NCBI RefSeq assembly: GCF_002752655.1
Contig: NZ_CP023737.1
Span: 2,070,001-2,134,000 of the forward strand
Source: Methylosinus trichosporium OB3b
GTDB taxonomy: Bacteria > Pseudomonadota > Alphaproteobacteria > Rhizobiales > Beijerinckiaceae
Length of the DNA: 64,000 nucleotides
Direction of reading: 5' to 3'
Each line of letters starts with the position of its first letter. Positions within the stretch are counted from its first letter, which is position 1. The notes beneath the pieces are model-generated. The model was not told the DNA's origin, searched no databases, and was given only the letters and a program-made list of their open reading frames with translations. Of this stretch, positions 25,922 through 36,819 are shown one piece after another. The position numbers and the translations under genes were made by a program.

Positions 25922-25954
25922 GATTTCCTCTCCGTCGCTGTCGAGGCGCGACGC

Positions 25955-25994
25955 CGAAAATGAAAGAAGCGCCGGCGATAGCGGCCGGCGCTTC
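25955..25994 (-). terminator. Rho-independent terminator-like hairpin after ctaE
   Basis: The 11-bp perfect stem GAAGCGCCGGC/GCCGGCGCTTC (25966-25976 and 25984-25994) with a 7-nt loop is followed on the minus strand by the T-rich TTTCATTTTC. It lies between ctaE and the DUF983 gene. It may end or attenuate transcription so that the structural subunits exceed the assembly factors. Confidence 0.75.
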
Positions 25995-26022
25995 GGAAAA
26001 GACAGCGGCTGACGCGCCCGGC

Positions 26023-26886
26023 CTATTCCATCGCTCCGCCCCAATTGCCCCAAACGTAGATAGAGGCGAACAGGAACAGCCAGACGACGTCGACGAAATG
26101 CCAATACCACGCAGCAAACTCGAATCCGAGATGCTGCTCGGGTTTGAACTGGCCGGCGTAGGTGCGCGCGAGGCAGACGAGCAGGAAGATCGTGCCGACG
26201 ATCACATGGAAGCCGTGGAAGCCGGTCGCCATGAAGAAGGTCGCGCCATAGACCGAGCCTTTGAAGGCGAAGGGCGCATGGGCGTATTCATAGGCCTGCA
26301 CGCAGGTGAAGGTGAGGCCGAGCGCGATCGTCGCGATGAGGCCCTTTTTCAGCGTGTCGCGATCATTGTGCAGCAGGGCGTGATGCGCCCAGGTGAGGGT
26401 CGCGCCCGAGGTGAGGAGCAGCACCGTGTTGAGCAGCGGCAGATGCCAGGGGCTCAGCACCTCGATCCCATGCGGCGGCCACACGCCCTGGAACAGCTCG
26501 GCGCGCGTCGCCTGCACGGCGTCGGCGGGGAAGATCGCCGAGTTGAAGAAAGCCCAGAACCAGGCGACGAAGAACATCACCTCGGAGAGGATGAACAGGA
26601 TCACGCCATAGCGGTGATGCAATTGCACGACCGGCGTGTGATGGCCCTCGTGCTCGGCCTCCCGGATGATGTCGCTCCACCAGGACCACATGGTGAAGAG
26701 CACGCCGGCGAAGCCGGCCGAGAACAGCGCCGGCGCGCCGAAGGAAAGACCGAAGATCGGCAGGCCCTTCATCCAATGAATGGCGCCGATGGCGGTGGCG
26801 AGAGCGGCGAGGGAGCCGACGAGCGGCCAGGGGCTCGGATCGACGAGATGATAATCGTGCTGTGGTTTCGCGTGTCCGTCCGCCAT
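26023..26886 (-). CDS. ctaE: Cytochrome c oxidase subunit III
   Basis: A 287-residue subunit of the aa3-type terminal oxidase with seven transmembrane helices. MADGHAKPQHDYHLVDPSPWP at the N-terminus and GSVYGATFFMATGFHGFHVIVGTIFLL in the sixth and seventh helices are characteristic. HYGVILFILSEVMFFVAWFWAFF contains the conserved helix III Glu. The ATG at 26886 is used. It follows ctaG after a 112-bp gap on the minus strand. Confidence 0.96.
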   Translation of the reverse strand: MADGHAKPQHDYHLVDPSPWPLVGSLAALATAIGAIHWMKGLPIFGLSFGAPALFSAGFAGVLFTMWSWWSDIIREAEHEGHHTPVVQLHHRYGVILFILSEVMFFVAWFWAFFNSAIFPADAVQATRAELFQGVWPPHGIEVLSPWHLPLLNTVLLLTSGATLTWAHHALLHNDRDTLKKGLIATIALGLTFTCVQAYEYAHAPFAFKGSVYGATFFMATGFHGFHVIVGTIFLLVCLARTYAGQFKPEQHLGFEFAAWYWHFVDVVWLFLFASIYVWGNWGGAME

Positions 26887-26998
26887 GTTCAGTTCCTTGA
26901 CAGTGGACCGGCCTGACGGCCGGCTCTCGTTGACTTGAGGCTCCTTCGAGCGATGGTCGCGCCTCACCGCCAGCGCGCCGTCGCTTATTCTCGCGCAA

Positions 26999-27598
26999 TC
27001 AAGACCTCGGCCTCGCTCCCGCGGCGCTCGCCGCTTTGGGCGCGGCCTTGGAAGGGAAGAATGTGTAGGAGAGCGTGACCTCCTCGACCCGATCCATCGT
27101 CTCATCGGATTCGAGCGCCGGATCGAGGAAGAACACCACCGGCCATTCGGCGGCCTCGTGCGGACCGAGCTTCTGCTCGGAAAAGCAGAAGCAGGCCAGC
27201 TTGTTGAAGTAAGCGCCGGCCTGATCCGGGCTGACATTATAGGCCGCGACGCCGGTGGTCTCATGGTCGGAGAGGTTGACGACCTTATAATAGACCGTGG
27301 TGGTCTCGCCGGTGCGCGCCACGATGCGGCTCGTCTCCGGAGCGAAGCTCCAAGGCAGATCGCGAGCGACATTGGAGTCGAAGCGCACCGCCAGCCGGCG
27401 TTCGCCGGCCTTCATCGGCGCGACTTTGGCCACCTGCGTCGTGCCGCCGAAACCGGTCGCCGCGCAAAAGGCGCGATAGAGCGGAACCGAGGCGAAGCTC
27501 AGCGCCAGCATGACCAGCGAGCCGAGCACCAGCGCACCGGCCGAGCGCCCGTGGCGCGAGGCCCCTTTCTCGCCGTCCTGCGGAAGGTTCTCGCTCAT
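26999..27598 (-). CDS. ctaG: Cytochrome c oxidase assembly protein CtaG/Cox11
   Basis: A 199-residue copper chaperone delivering Cu to the CuB site of subunit I. It has one N-terminal helix (LVLGSLVMLALSFASVPLY) and a periplasmic domain carrying ACFCFSEQ, the copper-binding CFCF motif, and the YFNKLACFC context. The ATG at 27598 is preferred over the GTG at 27604 because GAGGAG lies 9 nt upstream of the ATG but only 3 nt from the GTG. It nearly abuts the small membrane protein gene. Confidence 0.95.
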   Translation of the reverse strand: MSENLPQDGEKGASRHGRSAGALVLGSLVMLALSFASVPLYRAFCAATGFGGTTQVAKVAPMKAGERRLAVRFDSNVARDLPWSFAPETSRIVARTGETTTVYYKVVNLSDHETTGVAAYNVSPDQAGAYFNKLACFCFSEQKLGPHEAAEWPVVFFLDPALESDETMDRVEEVTLSYTFFPSKAAPKAASAAGARPRS

Positions 27599-27600
27599 CG

Positions 27601-27783
27601 TCACAAGCTCCTCGGCACGACATTGCCGCCGAGCTTCACGATGGTGACGAAATAAAACAGCGCGACGAACAGCGCCACGGCGACGCCGATCGCTATGTTG
27701 CGCGCGCGTCGGCTCTTCGCCTGCTCCGGCGTGAGCACGATGCCCTCCGCCTCTCTCGCGCCGTTGTTCGGGCCTCGCTCCAT
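27601..27783 (-). CDS. Small single-helix membrane protein of the cox operon (CoxF-like)
   Basis: A 60-residue protein with a charged N-terminus (LTPEQAKSRRARN) and one helix (IAIGVAVALFVALFYFVTIVKLGG). A short protein of this design sits between ctaB and ctaG in most alphaproteobacterial oxidase operons (often called CoxF or hypothetical). The ATG is at 27783 and the stop is next to the ctaG ribosome site. A role in oxidase assembly is inferred from position. Confidence 0.8.
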   Translation of the reverse strand: MERGPNNGAREAEGIVLTPEQAKSRRARNIAIGVAVALFVALFYFVTIVKLGGNVVPRSL

Positions 27784-27812
27784 GATCTCACATCCTCTCG
27801 ATTTGTTTCCGC

Positions 27813-28748
27813 TCAGGAGAACAAGGGCGAAAGATGAACGAGCCGCTCGATCACCAGAACCATGAACAGCAGGAACAGATAGAGGATCGAAAAAAAGAAC
27901 AGGCGCATCGCCGCGCGCCGCGCGGCCTCGCCGCTGCGCAGACGGAACACTTGAATGGCACCGACGACCAGCGCCGCGCCGAGCAGGAGGGAGGCGGCGC
28001 CATAGATCGGCGAGGCGAAGCCCAAGAGATAAGGCGCGACGCCGATCGGCGCGAGCGCCAGCGAATAGGCGAGAATCTCGAGCCGGGTGCGGTCCTCGCC
28101 GGCGACATTGGGCAGCATGGGAATGCCGGCGCGGCCATATTCCTCGCGCTTGACCAGAGCCAGAGCCCAGAAATGCGGCGGCGTCCATACGAAGATGATC
28201 GAGAACAGCACGATGCTGGAGAGATCGACCGCGCCAGTCGCGGCGGCGAAGCCGACGATCGGCGGCAGCGCGCCAGCGGCGCCGCCGATCACGATGTTCA
28301 TCGGCGTCGAGCGCTTCAGCCACATCGTGTAGACGACCACATAGAAGAAGATAGTGAAGGCGAGCAGCGCCGCGGCCAGCCAATTGGCGACGAGCCCGAG
28401 CGTCAACACCGCGAGGACGGACAGCACGAGACCGAAGGCCAGCGCCTCCTCGCGCGAAAGCCGCCCGGCGGGAATGGGGCGCAACCGCGTGCGCGTCATC
28501 AGCGCGTCGATATCGGCGTCGAACCACATATTGAGCGCGCCGGACGCGCCCGCGCCGACGGCGATGGCGAGCAGAGACGCGAAAGCGAGGAAGGGATGCG
28601 GCGGCGTCGGCGCCAACAGCAGGCCGGCGAGCGCGGTGAACACGACCAGCGACATCACCCGCGGCTTCAACAAAGCGAAATAGTCACCCGGCGCGGCGGT
28701 CGGGACGCGCGGCGCGCTGTCGTCGAGGATGAAGGAAGCGTCGCTCAT
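27813..28748 (-). CDS. ctaB: Protoheme IX farnesyltransferase (haem O synthase)
   Basis: A 311-residue integral membrane prenyltransferase converting haem b to haem o, the precursor of haem a in this oxidase. [20 protein letters not shown] carries the Asp-rich prenyl-diphosphate site in loop II/III. There are about eight to nine hydrophobic helices, and the helix [18 protein letters not shown] is conserved. It is separated from ctaD by a strong hairpin. Confidence 0.96.
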   Translation of the reverse strand: MSDASFILDDSAPRVPTAAPGDYFALLKPRVMSLVVFTALAGLLLAPTPPHPFLAFASLLAIAVGAGASGALNMWFDADIDALMTRTRLRPIPAGRLSREEALAFGLVLSVLAVLTLGLVANWLAAALLAFTIFFYVVVYTMWLKRSTPMNIVIGGAAGALPPIVGFAAATGAVDLSSIVLFSIIFVWTPPHFWALALVKREEYGRAGIPMLPNVAGEDRTRLEILAYSLALAPIGVAPYLLGFASPIYGAASLLLGAALVVGAIQVFRLRSGEAARRAAMRLFFFSILYLFLLFMVLVIERLVHLSPLFS

Positions 28749-28784
28749 GATCGTTCCAATCCTGCTCGCCTCTCTGGCGATTGG

Positions 28785-28821
28785 GCCGTCGGGCCGGGGC
28801 GCCGCTCCCCGGTCCGACGGC
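28785..28821 (-). promoter_or_regulatory. Strong intercistronic hairpin between ctaD and ctaB
   Basis: Arms GCCGTCGGGCCGGGG (28785-28799) and CCCCGGTCCGACGGC (28807-28821) pair over 15 positions with a single mismatch and a 7-nt loop. There is no T-run on the minus-strand 3' side, so it looks like an mRNA stabiliser or processing signal rather than a simple terminator. It would lower ctaB expression relative to ctaD. Confidence 0.65.
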
Positions 28822-28826
28822 GCCGA

Positions 28827-31428
<2,602 letters not shown>

Positions 31429-31787
31429 GAACTTCGCCTCTCGGACCTTCGGAACAAGGTCGTTATGATTCTGATGTCCGGTGTTTTTCGCGTCGGGCGG
31501 CCCGCCGCAAGCCGCGCTCGACGCATGTTCCGACGCGGTTTCAATCACAAACGGCGCTCCTACGCAATCGCTGCGGCGCCGCAGGCGCCTTGACAAAAAG
31601 TCGCGCCGTCCCCCGACCCCCCGCGCAGCGGCGAAGACGCCCCTCGAGCTTGACAGGCACTGGCCATTTGCTACCCAGCAGGTTGGATCGCGCGGCGTCG
31701 CGTAACGCCCCGATTCGGCCGGGATTCAGTCCTATGGGCCAGTGGTTTCCGCATCGAACGACACACATCGAGCGCCATGGAGCGAAA
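31429..31787. other. Divergent promoter region between ctaC and ialB
   Basis: About 360 bp holding the promoters of the oxidase operon (leftward) and of ialB (rightward). It has no coding potential that I can support. One sigma-70-like site is listed separately for the rightward direction. Confidence 0.5.
31650..31677 (+). promoter_or_regulatory. Candidate sigma-70 promoter for ialB
   Basis: A consensus TTGACA (31650-31655) is followed after 16 bp by TACCCA (31672-31677), about 110 bp upstream of the ialB start. The -10 box is weak, so confidence is low. Confidence 0.35.
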
Positions 31788-32321
31788 ATGAGGCCAACCG
31801 CGCCGGATCGCCGATCTCTCGGGTTGCGACATCTGGTCGCGGGCGTCCTTTTGGCGGGCGCCGCACAAATGCTGTGCGCGCCGGCCGCCGCGCAAGGCGC
31901 CGTCAAGTCGCGATTCGGCGATTGGGAGATTCGCTGTGAGACGCCGCCCGGCGCCGCGAGCGAGCAATGCGCGCTCATTCAGAGCGTCGCCGCCGAGGAC
32001 AAGGCCAATATCAATCTCGTCGTCATCGTGCTGAAGACCAGCGACGGCAAGAGCCGGCTGCTGCGCGTCATCGCGCCGCTCAATGTGCTGCTGATCAAAG
32101 GCCTCGGCCTCACCATCGACAAGACGCGCATCGGCGACACCGGCTTCCTGCGCTGCCTGCCCTCCGGCTGCGTCGCCGAGGTGGTGATGGACGACGCGCT
32201 GATCGAGCAGCTGAAGAACGGCCAGACGGCGACTTTCGTGATTTATCTGACGCCTGAAGAAGGAGTCGGCCTGCCGCTGTCGCTCGCCGGCTTCAAGGAG
32301 GGCTTCGCCAAGCTCCCGTGA
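31788..32321 (+). CDS. Invasion-associated locus B (IalB) family protein
   Basis: A 177-residue exported protein. The ATG at 31788 follows GGAGCGAAA. A signal peptide (LVAGVLLAGAAQMLCAPAAA) precedes FGDWEIRCETPPGAASEQCAL, the IalB hallmark GDW...C..P....C. A second Cys pair lies in GFLRCLPSGCVAEV. Despite the name, IalB proteins are widespread in free-living alphaproteobacteria and their periplasmic role is unsettled. It is followed after 40 bp by another exported protein. Confidence 0.85.
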   Translation: MRPTAPDRRSLGLRHLVAGVLLAGAAQMLCAPAAAQGAVKSRFGDWEIRCETPPGAASEQCALIQSVAAEDKANINLVVIVLKTSDGKSRLLRVIAPLNVLLIKGLGLTIDKTRIGDTGFLRCLPSGCVAEVVMDDALIEQLKNGQTATFVIYLTPEEGVGLPLSLAGFKEGFAKLP

Positions 32322-32361
32322 AGCGCGGGCGCTCGGGCCGACCAGAGGAAGAGACGGTTTC

Positions 32362-32997
32362 ATGGACGCCAAGCGCATTCTTGCAGGGCTCGCCGCCCTC
32401 GCGCTCTCTGCCGGCGCGGCGCACGCGCTCGATCTGCCCAACCCCTTCGGCCTGTTCGGGGACAAGAAGAGCGAGCAGGCGCCGGGCGCGCCGCCTCCGC
32501 CGCCGCCGGATGGCGCGCTCGGCGTCGACTGTCCCGAGATCCTCGTCGATTCGGGAGCCGCCTCGCTACGCGTTCCCCCGGGCTCCGACAACGCCGCTGT
32601 GCGCTATCAGCTCTCGCTCGGCGACATGGCGCGAGAATGCTCGATGCAGGGCGACCAGATCGCGATCAAGGTCGGCGTCGAGGGCGCCGCTGTGCTCGGT
32701 CCCGCCGGCTCGCCCGGCGCCTATTCCGGCTCGCTGCGCGTCGCCGTGCGACGGCAGAAGGACGAGCACATCCTCGATTCGAAAACCTATCGGATCTCCG
32801 CCGCCGTCGCCGCGGGCGCTACGCGCGGCGCGTTCCGGGTGATCGCCGATCCGCTGCTCGTTCCCTATCTCGGCCCGCAGGCCGCCGACGATTACGAGAT
32901 TCTGGTCGGCTTCGAGGGCGGCGTCGCGGAGAAGCCGGCGGCGGCGCAAAAGCGCCGCAAGCGCCGATCCAGCGCTACAGCAGCTTCCCCGGATTGA
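32362..32997 (+). CDS. Exported protein of unknown function
   Basis: A 211-residue protein with a signal peptide (LAGLAALALSAGAAHA), a Pro-rich linker (PGAPPPPPPDG) and a ~130-residue compact domain. That domain has two Cys (VDCPEILV and ARECSMQGDQ) likely forming a disulfide, and it ends in a basic tail. It lies 40 bp after ialB and may share its transcript. The 3' end overlaps the convergent oxidase gene by 23 bp. I do not recognise a named family. Confidence 0.7.
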   Translation: MDAKRILAGLAALALSAGAAHALDLPNPFGLFGDKKSEQAPGAPPPPPPDGALGVDCPEILVDSGAASLRVPPGSDNAAVRYQLSLGDMARECSMQGDQIAIKVGVEGAAVLGPAGSPGAYSGSLRVAVRRQKDEHILDSKTYRISAAVAAGATRGAFRVIADPLLVPYLGPQAADDYEILVGFEGGVAEKPAAAQKRRKRRSSATAASPD

Positions 32998-34342
32998 GGA
33001 CGCCTTTCGGGTCGAGCGCCTGCTTGATCGCGCGCATCACCTCGAGCGCGACCGGGTCCTTCACCTTGCGCAACAGATCGCGCTTCAGCCGGCCGACGCC
33101 ATGCTCGGCCGAGACCGATCCGCCGAATTTGCGCACGAGGCCGTGCACCAGCTCGTTCATCTCGTCGCGTCGGGCCAGAAAGGCCGCGCGATCGGCGCCC
33201 GGCGGCTGCGAGATGTTATAATGAATGTTGCCGTCGCCCATATGGCCGAAGGGCGCCGGCCGGGCTCCGGGGAAATGGCGCTGGATCAGCGCCTCGGCCT
33301 CCGCCAGAAAGGCCGGAATGCTCTCGATCGGCACGGACACATCATGCTTGATCGAGCCGCCCTCGGGCTTTTGCGCCTCGGGCAGCGTCTCGCGCAGGCG
33401 CCAGAGTCCGGCCCGCTGCTCCAGCGTCGCGGCGAGCGCCGCATCCTCGGCGACGCCTTGCTCCAGCGATTCCGCGAGCAGATCGGTGAGCAGCTCGTCG
33501 GTTCCGCTCTCTGCGGGCGAGGCCAGTTCGACGAGCGCGTACCAGCGATGCGGGGAAGCGAGCGGATCGCGCGCGGCGAGATGGCGCAGCACGAAATCGA
33601 CGCCGATGCGCGGCAGGACCTCGAAGGCGGCGAGCGCCGCGCCGGCGCGCGCCTTGGCGAGCGTCAGCAGAGCGAGCGCGGCCTGCGGATCGGCGAGGCC
33701 GACGAGAGCGGTGGCGCGCGAGCGCGGCAAGGGGAACAGCTTCAAGGTGGCGGCGGTGATGACGCCGAGCGTGCCCTCCGAGCCGATGAACAGACGGGTG
33801 AGGTCGTAGCCGGTATTGTCCTTGCGCAGCTTGGAGAGATTGGAGAGCAGCCGCCCGTCGGCGAGCGCCACCTCGAGCCCCAGCGCGAGGTCCCGCGCGG
33901 TTCCATAGGCGATCACATGGACGCCGCCGGCGTTGGCGGCGAGATTGCCGCCGATGGTGCAGCTTCCCTCGGCCGCGAGCGAGAGCGGAAAATAGCGCCC
34001 TGCCTCCTCGGCGGCCTGCTGCGCCCGCGCCAGAATGACGCCAGCCTCGACCGTCATGACGTCAGAGGCGGGATCGACCTCGCGGATGCGATCGAGCCGC
34101 TGCAGCGAAAGGATGATCTGCTCGCCGCTCTCGTCCGGCGTCTGACCGCCGACGAGACCGGTGTTGCCGCCCTGCGGAACGACGCCGACGCCGGCGTCAT
34201 TGCAGAGGGCGAGGACGCCGGCGACCTCCTCGGCGCGACCGGGCCTCACGACACAGAGCGCCCGCCCGTGGAAGGCGTCGCGCGGCTCGGTCACATAGCC
34301 GATCATATCAGCCGGGTCGGCGATGACGCCGTTATGGCCCAC
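32975..34342 (-). CDS. FAD-binding oxidase/dehydrogenase (GlcD/D-2-hydroxyacid type)
   Basis: A protein of at least 455 residues with an FAD_binding_4 (VAO/PCMH fold) domain: VVPQGGNTGLVGGQTP, GCTIGGNLAANAGGVHV-type residues and GSEGTLGVITAATLKLFP. A C-terminal FAD-oxidase domain has HMGDGNIHYNISQP and SAEHGVGRLKRDLL. These flavoenzymes oxidise D-2-hydroxyacids such as glycolate, D-lactate or D-2-hydroxyglutarate. The GTG at 34342 is used, but homologous-looking sequence (LLDRIEAIV) continues ~12 codons upstream without a standard start codon, so the true N-terminus may be longer. Confidence 0.88.
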   Translation of the reverse strand: MGHNGVIADPADMIGYVTEPRDAFHGRALCVVRPGRAEEVAGVLALCNDAGVGVVPQGGNTGLVGGQTPDESGEQIILSLQRLDRIREVDPASDVMTVEAGVILARAQQAAEEAGRYFPLSLAAEGSCTIGGNLAANAGGVHVIAYGTARDLALGLEVALADGRLLSNLSKLRKDNTGYDLTRLFIGSEGTLGVITAATLKLFPLPRSRATALVGLADPQAALALLTLAKARAGAALAAFEVLPRIGVDFVLRHLAARDPLASPHRWYALVELASPAESGTDELLTDLLAESLEQGVAEDAALAATLEQRAGLWRLRETLPEAQKPEGGSIKHDVSVPIESIPAFLAEAEALIQRHFPGARPAPFGHMGDGNIHYNISQPPGADRAAFLARRDEMNELVHGLVRKFGGSVSAEHGVGRLKRDLLRKVKDPVALEVMRAIKQALDPKGVLNPGKLL

Positions 34343-34428
34343 GATCGCTTCAATGCGGTCGAGCAGAATGGATCGGGAAGGTCGTTCGCAGATGGCTGTC
34401 AGCGAAAATCACCCACCGAGGGAGGAGA

Positions 34429-34545
34429 TCACCTGTGACGGTGACGACGATCGTCGGAACGCTTCACTCGCGCATAAGCGACTGCGGCGACGGGAAGGCT
34501 GCCCAGGACGATACTGCACAATGTTGCGGCGAGAAGCGCATTCAT
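34429..34545 (-). CDS. Putative 38-residue membrane peptide
   Basis: ATG at 34545 preceded by AAGGAG with 7-8 nt spacing. The peptide begins MNALLAATLCSIVLGSLPVA, continues AVAYARVKRSD and ends in DRRHRHR. That gives one hydrophobic helix of ~22 residues and a basic His/Arg tail. The excellent ribosome site and helix-plus-tail design support a real gene, but length and lack of comparison keep confidence moderate. It could co-transcribe with the downstream FAD oxidase gene on the same strand (86-bp gap). Confidence 0.5.
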   Translation of the reverse strand: MNALLAATLCSIVLGSLPVAAVAYARVKRSDDRRHRHR

Positions 34546-34796
34546 GTGACCATCTCCTTCCAGTTACGAACGAGAGCTACCTAGTTTTCGTTCCCTACGC
34601 TGGACACGGACGCAAATGCTATGCCTGAAAGGACGCGACTGGCAAGGGGAATCGCCCCCCGAACCCGAAATTATCTAAATTCCGCTCGTTGCCGCATATT
34701 CTGCGACTGGCGAAGCGAGATAGCGGGTGCTCGGAGCGCCGCCATAAGTGAACATACTTAGAGAGAGCGGCGCAATCGGTTCGAGGTCGTCCGAGA

Positions 34797-34814
34797 GCGA
34801 GCCTGCAGGCTCGC
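34797..34814. repeat. GCGAG-family palindromic repeat
   Basis: GCGAGCCTGCAGGCTCGC is a perfect 18-bp palindrome with a PstI-like centre instead of GAAG. It lies just 3' of the rlmD-like gene. Confidence 0.75.
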
Positions 34815-34821
34815 TCCTTTG

Positions 34822-36074
34822 CTACCGCGACAGCAGACGCCTGCGGGGCGGCTTGCTCCGCCGCTCGAAGGTCGCGACGATCTCCACATGGGGCGAATGG
34901 CGAAACTGGTCGATCGGCGTCACCACGCCCGCCTCATAGCCCCCTCTCGCAGACTGGCCGCGTCGCGCGCGAAGCTCTGGGCGTCGCAGGAGACGGCCAC
35001 CACCCGGCGCACGGAGGATCGGGCGATCTCGCGCGCCTGCGCCGGCGCGCCGGCGCGCGGCGGATCGAAGATCACGGCGTCGAAGCGCGCGAGTTCCTCG
35101 GCCGTGAGCGGACTGCGGAAGAGATCGCGCGTCCGCGCCTCGATCGGAAGCATCGCGGCGCGCGCGGCCTTGGCCAGCGCCTCGATCGCCGGGGCGTCGC
35201 TGTCGACGGCCGTGACCTGCGCGCGCGCGGCGAGGCGCAGAGCGAACACACCGATTCCGCAGAAGAGATCGGCCACGCGCCCACCGGCGCTCCCCTGCTC
35301 GACGCGCGCCGCGATCTCGGCCTCGCCTCGAGCGGTCGCCTGCAGAAAGGCGCCCGGCGGCGGAACCACCAGCGTCTCGCCGACCGCCGTCGCGGGCGGG
35401 CGCCGCAGCGCGACGAGCCGGCCATGATTGGCGAGGCGGGCGAGATCGAGACTCTCGGCGAGGTTCAGCAGAGCGAGCGTTTCGCCCTCTTCCAAGGCGC
35501 CGGCGCCGCGAAGATCGACATCGAGCCCGCCGGTCGTCAGCGTGACCGCGACATCGAGCGGTTTTGCGCGCGAGGCGAGCGCCTGCGCCAGAGCCGCGGC
35601 GATTTCGGGCGCGCGGGACAGATCGGGCTCCAGCAGCGGGCAGGCGTCGATCTCGACGATCTCGTGCGAGCGCGCCTGCATGAAGCCGAGCCGAGCCGCG
35701 CCGCGCTCGAAGCGCGCGTGAAAGGTCGCCCGCCGGCGCCCGGCGCCATGGGCGTCGACGAGCGCGCCGACCTCGAGCGGAAGGCCGGCGTTGCGCAGAG
35801 CCGTCTCGACGAGCCCACGCTTCCAGCGCGCATAGGCCGGCGGCGCGAGCATCTGCGCGACGCAGCCGCCGCAGCGGCCGAAATGCGCGCAAAAGGGCGC
35901 GATCCGCTCCGGCGAGGCATCGAGAAGGTCGACGATCCGCCCGCGCTCGCCGTCAATCTCGGCGATCACCGTCTCGCCCGGCAGAGCATAGGGCACGAAC
36001 ACGCGCCCCTCCTCTCCATGCGCGATCCCCTCGCCGCGATGTCCGAGCCGTTCGATGACGAGACGCCGGCGCAT
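34822..36074 (-). CDS. RlmD/RumA-like 23S rRNA (uracil-5-)-methyltransferase, frameshifted near the 3' end
   Basis: A SAM-dependent RNA m5U methyltransferase. The Fe-S cluster cysteines are in FCAHFGRCGGC and IDACPLL. SAM binding is VADLFCGIGVFALRLAA. FDAVIFDPPRAGAPAQ and VVAVSCDAQSFARDAASL carry the catalytic Cys. From the ATG at 36074 the frame runs to a stop at 34920. The conserved C-terminal end (GGYEAGVVTPIDQFRHSPH, then VEIVATFERR) lies in another frame from ~34945 down to 34822. Restoring one G in a run of five (34940-34944 as C on the plus strand) joins the two parts. The start overlaps the tlyA end region. Confidence 0.85.
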
Positions 36075-36078
36075 TCGT

Positions 36079-36819
36079 TCAGCTCCGCTGCGCATGGAGA
36101 AGAAATTCGCGATTGCCGTCGCCGCCCTCGATCGGCGAGGGGATGACGCCGCAGATGCGCCAGCCGAGCGCCTCGACCTCGGCCGCGACGCGCGCGCACA
36201 CCTCCGCGTGGACGGCGGCGTCACGGACGACGCCCTTCTTGACCGCGGCTCTGCCGGCCTCGAACTGCGGCTTGATCAGCGCCAACAGATCCGCCTGCGG
36301 AGCGGCGAGCGCCAGCGCCGCGGGCAGCGTCAGAGCCAGCGAAATGAAGCTCGCGTCGACGACGATGAGCGAGGGCGGCTCGGAGAGATGCGCCGCGGTC
36401 AGCGCGCGGGCGTCGAGCCCCTCGAAAGAGGCGACGCGCGGATCAGCGCGCAGCCTCTCGTGCAATTGGCCATGGCCGACGTCGATGGCGACGACATGCC
36501 GCGCGCCCGCGGCGAGCAGCGCGTCGGTGAAGCCGCCGGTCGAGGCCCCCACGTCGAGACAATAGCGCGCGCTCGCATCGACGCGGAACGCGTCGAGCGC
36601 ATGGGCGAGCTTGACGCCGCCGCGCGAGACGAAGGGATGCGGCGCCCGCGCCGCGATCGCCGCATCGGCGGCCACGAGCTGCGACGCCTTCTCGATCCTG
36701 CGGCCGTCGACCTCGACGAGGCCCGCATCTATGGCCGCGCGCGCCTTGGCGCGGCTCTCGAACAGGCCGCGCGCGCAGAGCGCGACATCGGCGCGCTGTG
36801 AGGATCGCGCGCTCACCAT
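36079..36819 (-). CDS. tlyA: TlyA family rRNA (cytidine-2'-O)-methyltransferase
   Basis: A 246-residue protein with an N-terminal S4 RNA-binding domain (RADVALCARGLFESRAKARA, LVEVDGRRI) and an FtsJ-like SAM methyltransferase (FVSRGGVKL, CLDVGASTGGFTDALL, VVAIDVGHGQL, LIKPQFEAGR). In other bacteria TlyA 2'-O-methylates 16S/23S rRNA and sets capreomycin sensitivity; the hemolysin label is historical. The ATG at 36819 overlaps the nrsF end by 7 bp. It is followed closely by the RlmD-like methyltransferase, making a pair of rRNA modification genes. Confidence 0.9.
   Translation of the reverse strand: MVSARSSQRADVALCARGLFESRAKARAAIDAGLVEVDGRRIEKASQLVAADAAIAARAPHPFVSRGGVKLAHALDAFRVDASARYCLDVGASTGGFTDALLAAGARHVVAIDVGHGQLHERLRADPRVASFEGLDARALTAAHLSEPPSLIVVDASFISLALTLPAALALAAPQADLLALIKPQFEAGRAAVKKGVVRDAAVHAEVCARVAAEVEALGWRICGVIPSPIEGGDGNREFLLHAQRS

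Larger units (their letters stand above)
34343..34821. other. Intergenic region with a tiny gene and a palindrome
   Basis: About 480 bp, relatively A/T-rich in 34560-34700. It contains the 38-codon gene (34429-34545) and one GCGAG palindrome (34797-34814). Nothing else is supported. Confidence 0.55.

Noticed and set aside
32975..34390. ATT start for the FAD oxidase gene about 12 codons upstream of 34342
   Set aside because: LLDRIEAIV upstream looks homologous, but ATT there has no ribosome site, so it was left as an uncertainty rather than called.
36079..36819. TlyA as a hemolysin/virulence factor
   Set aside because: The S4 plus FtsJ architecture is that of an rRNA 2'-O-methyltransferase; the hemolysin label is historical.
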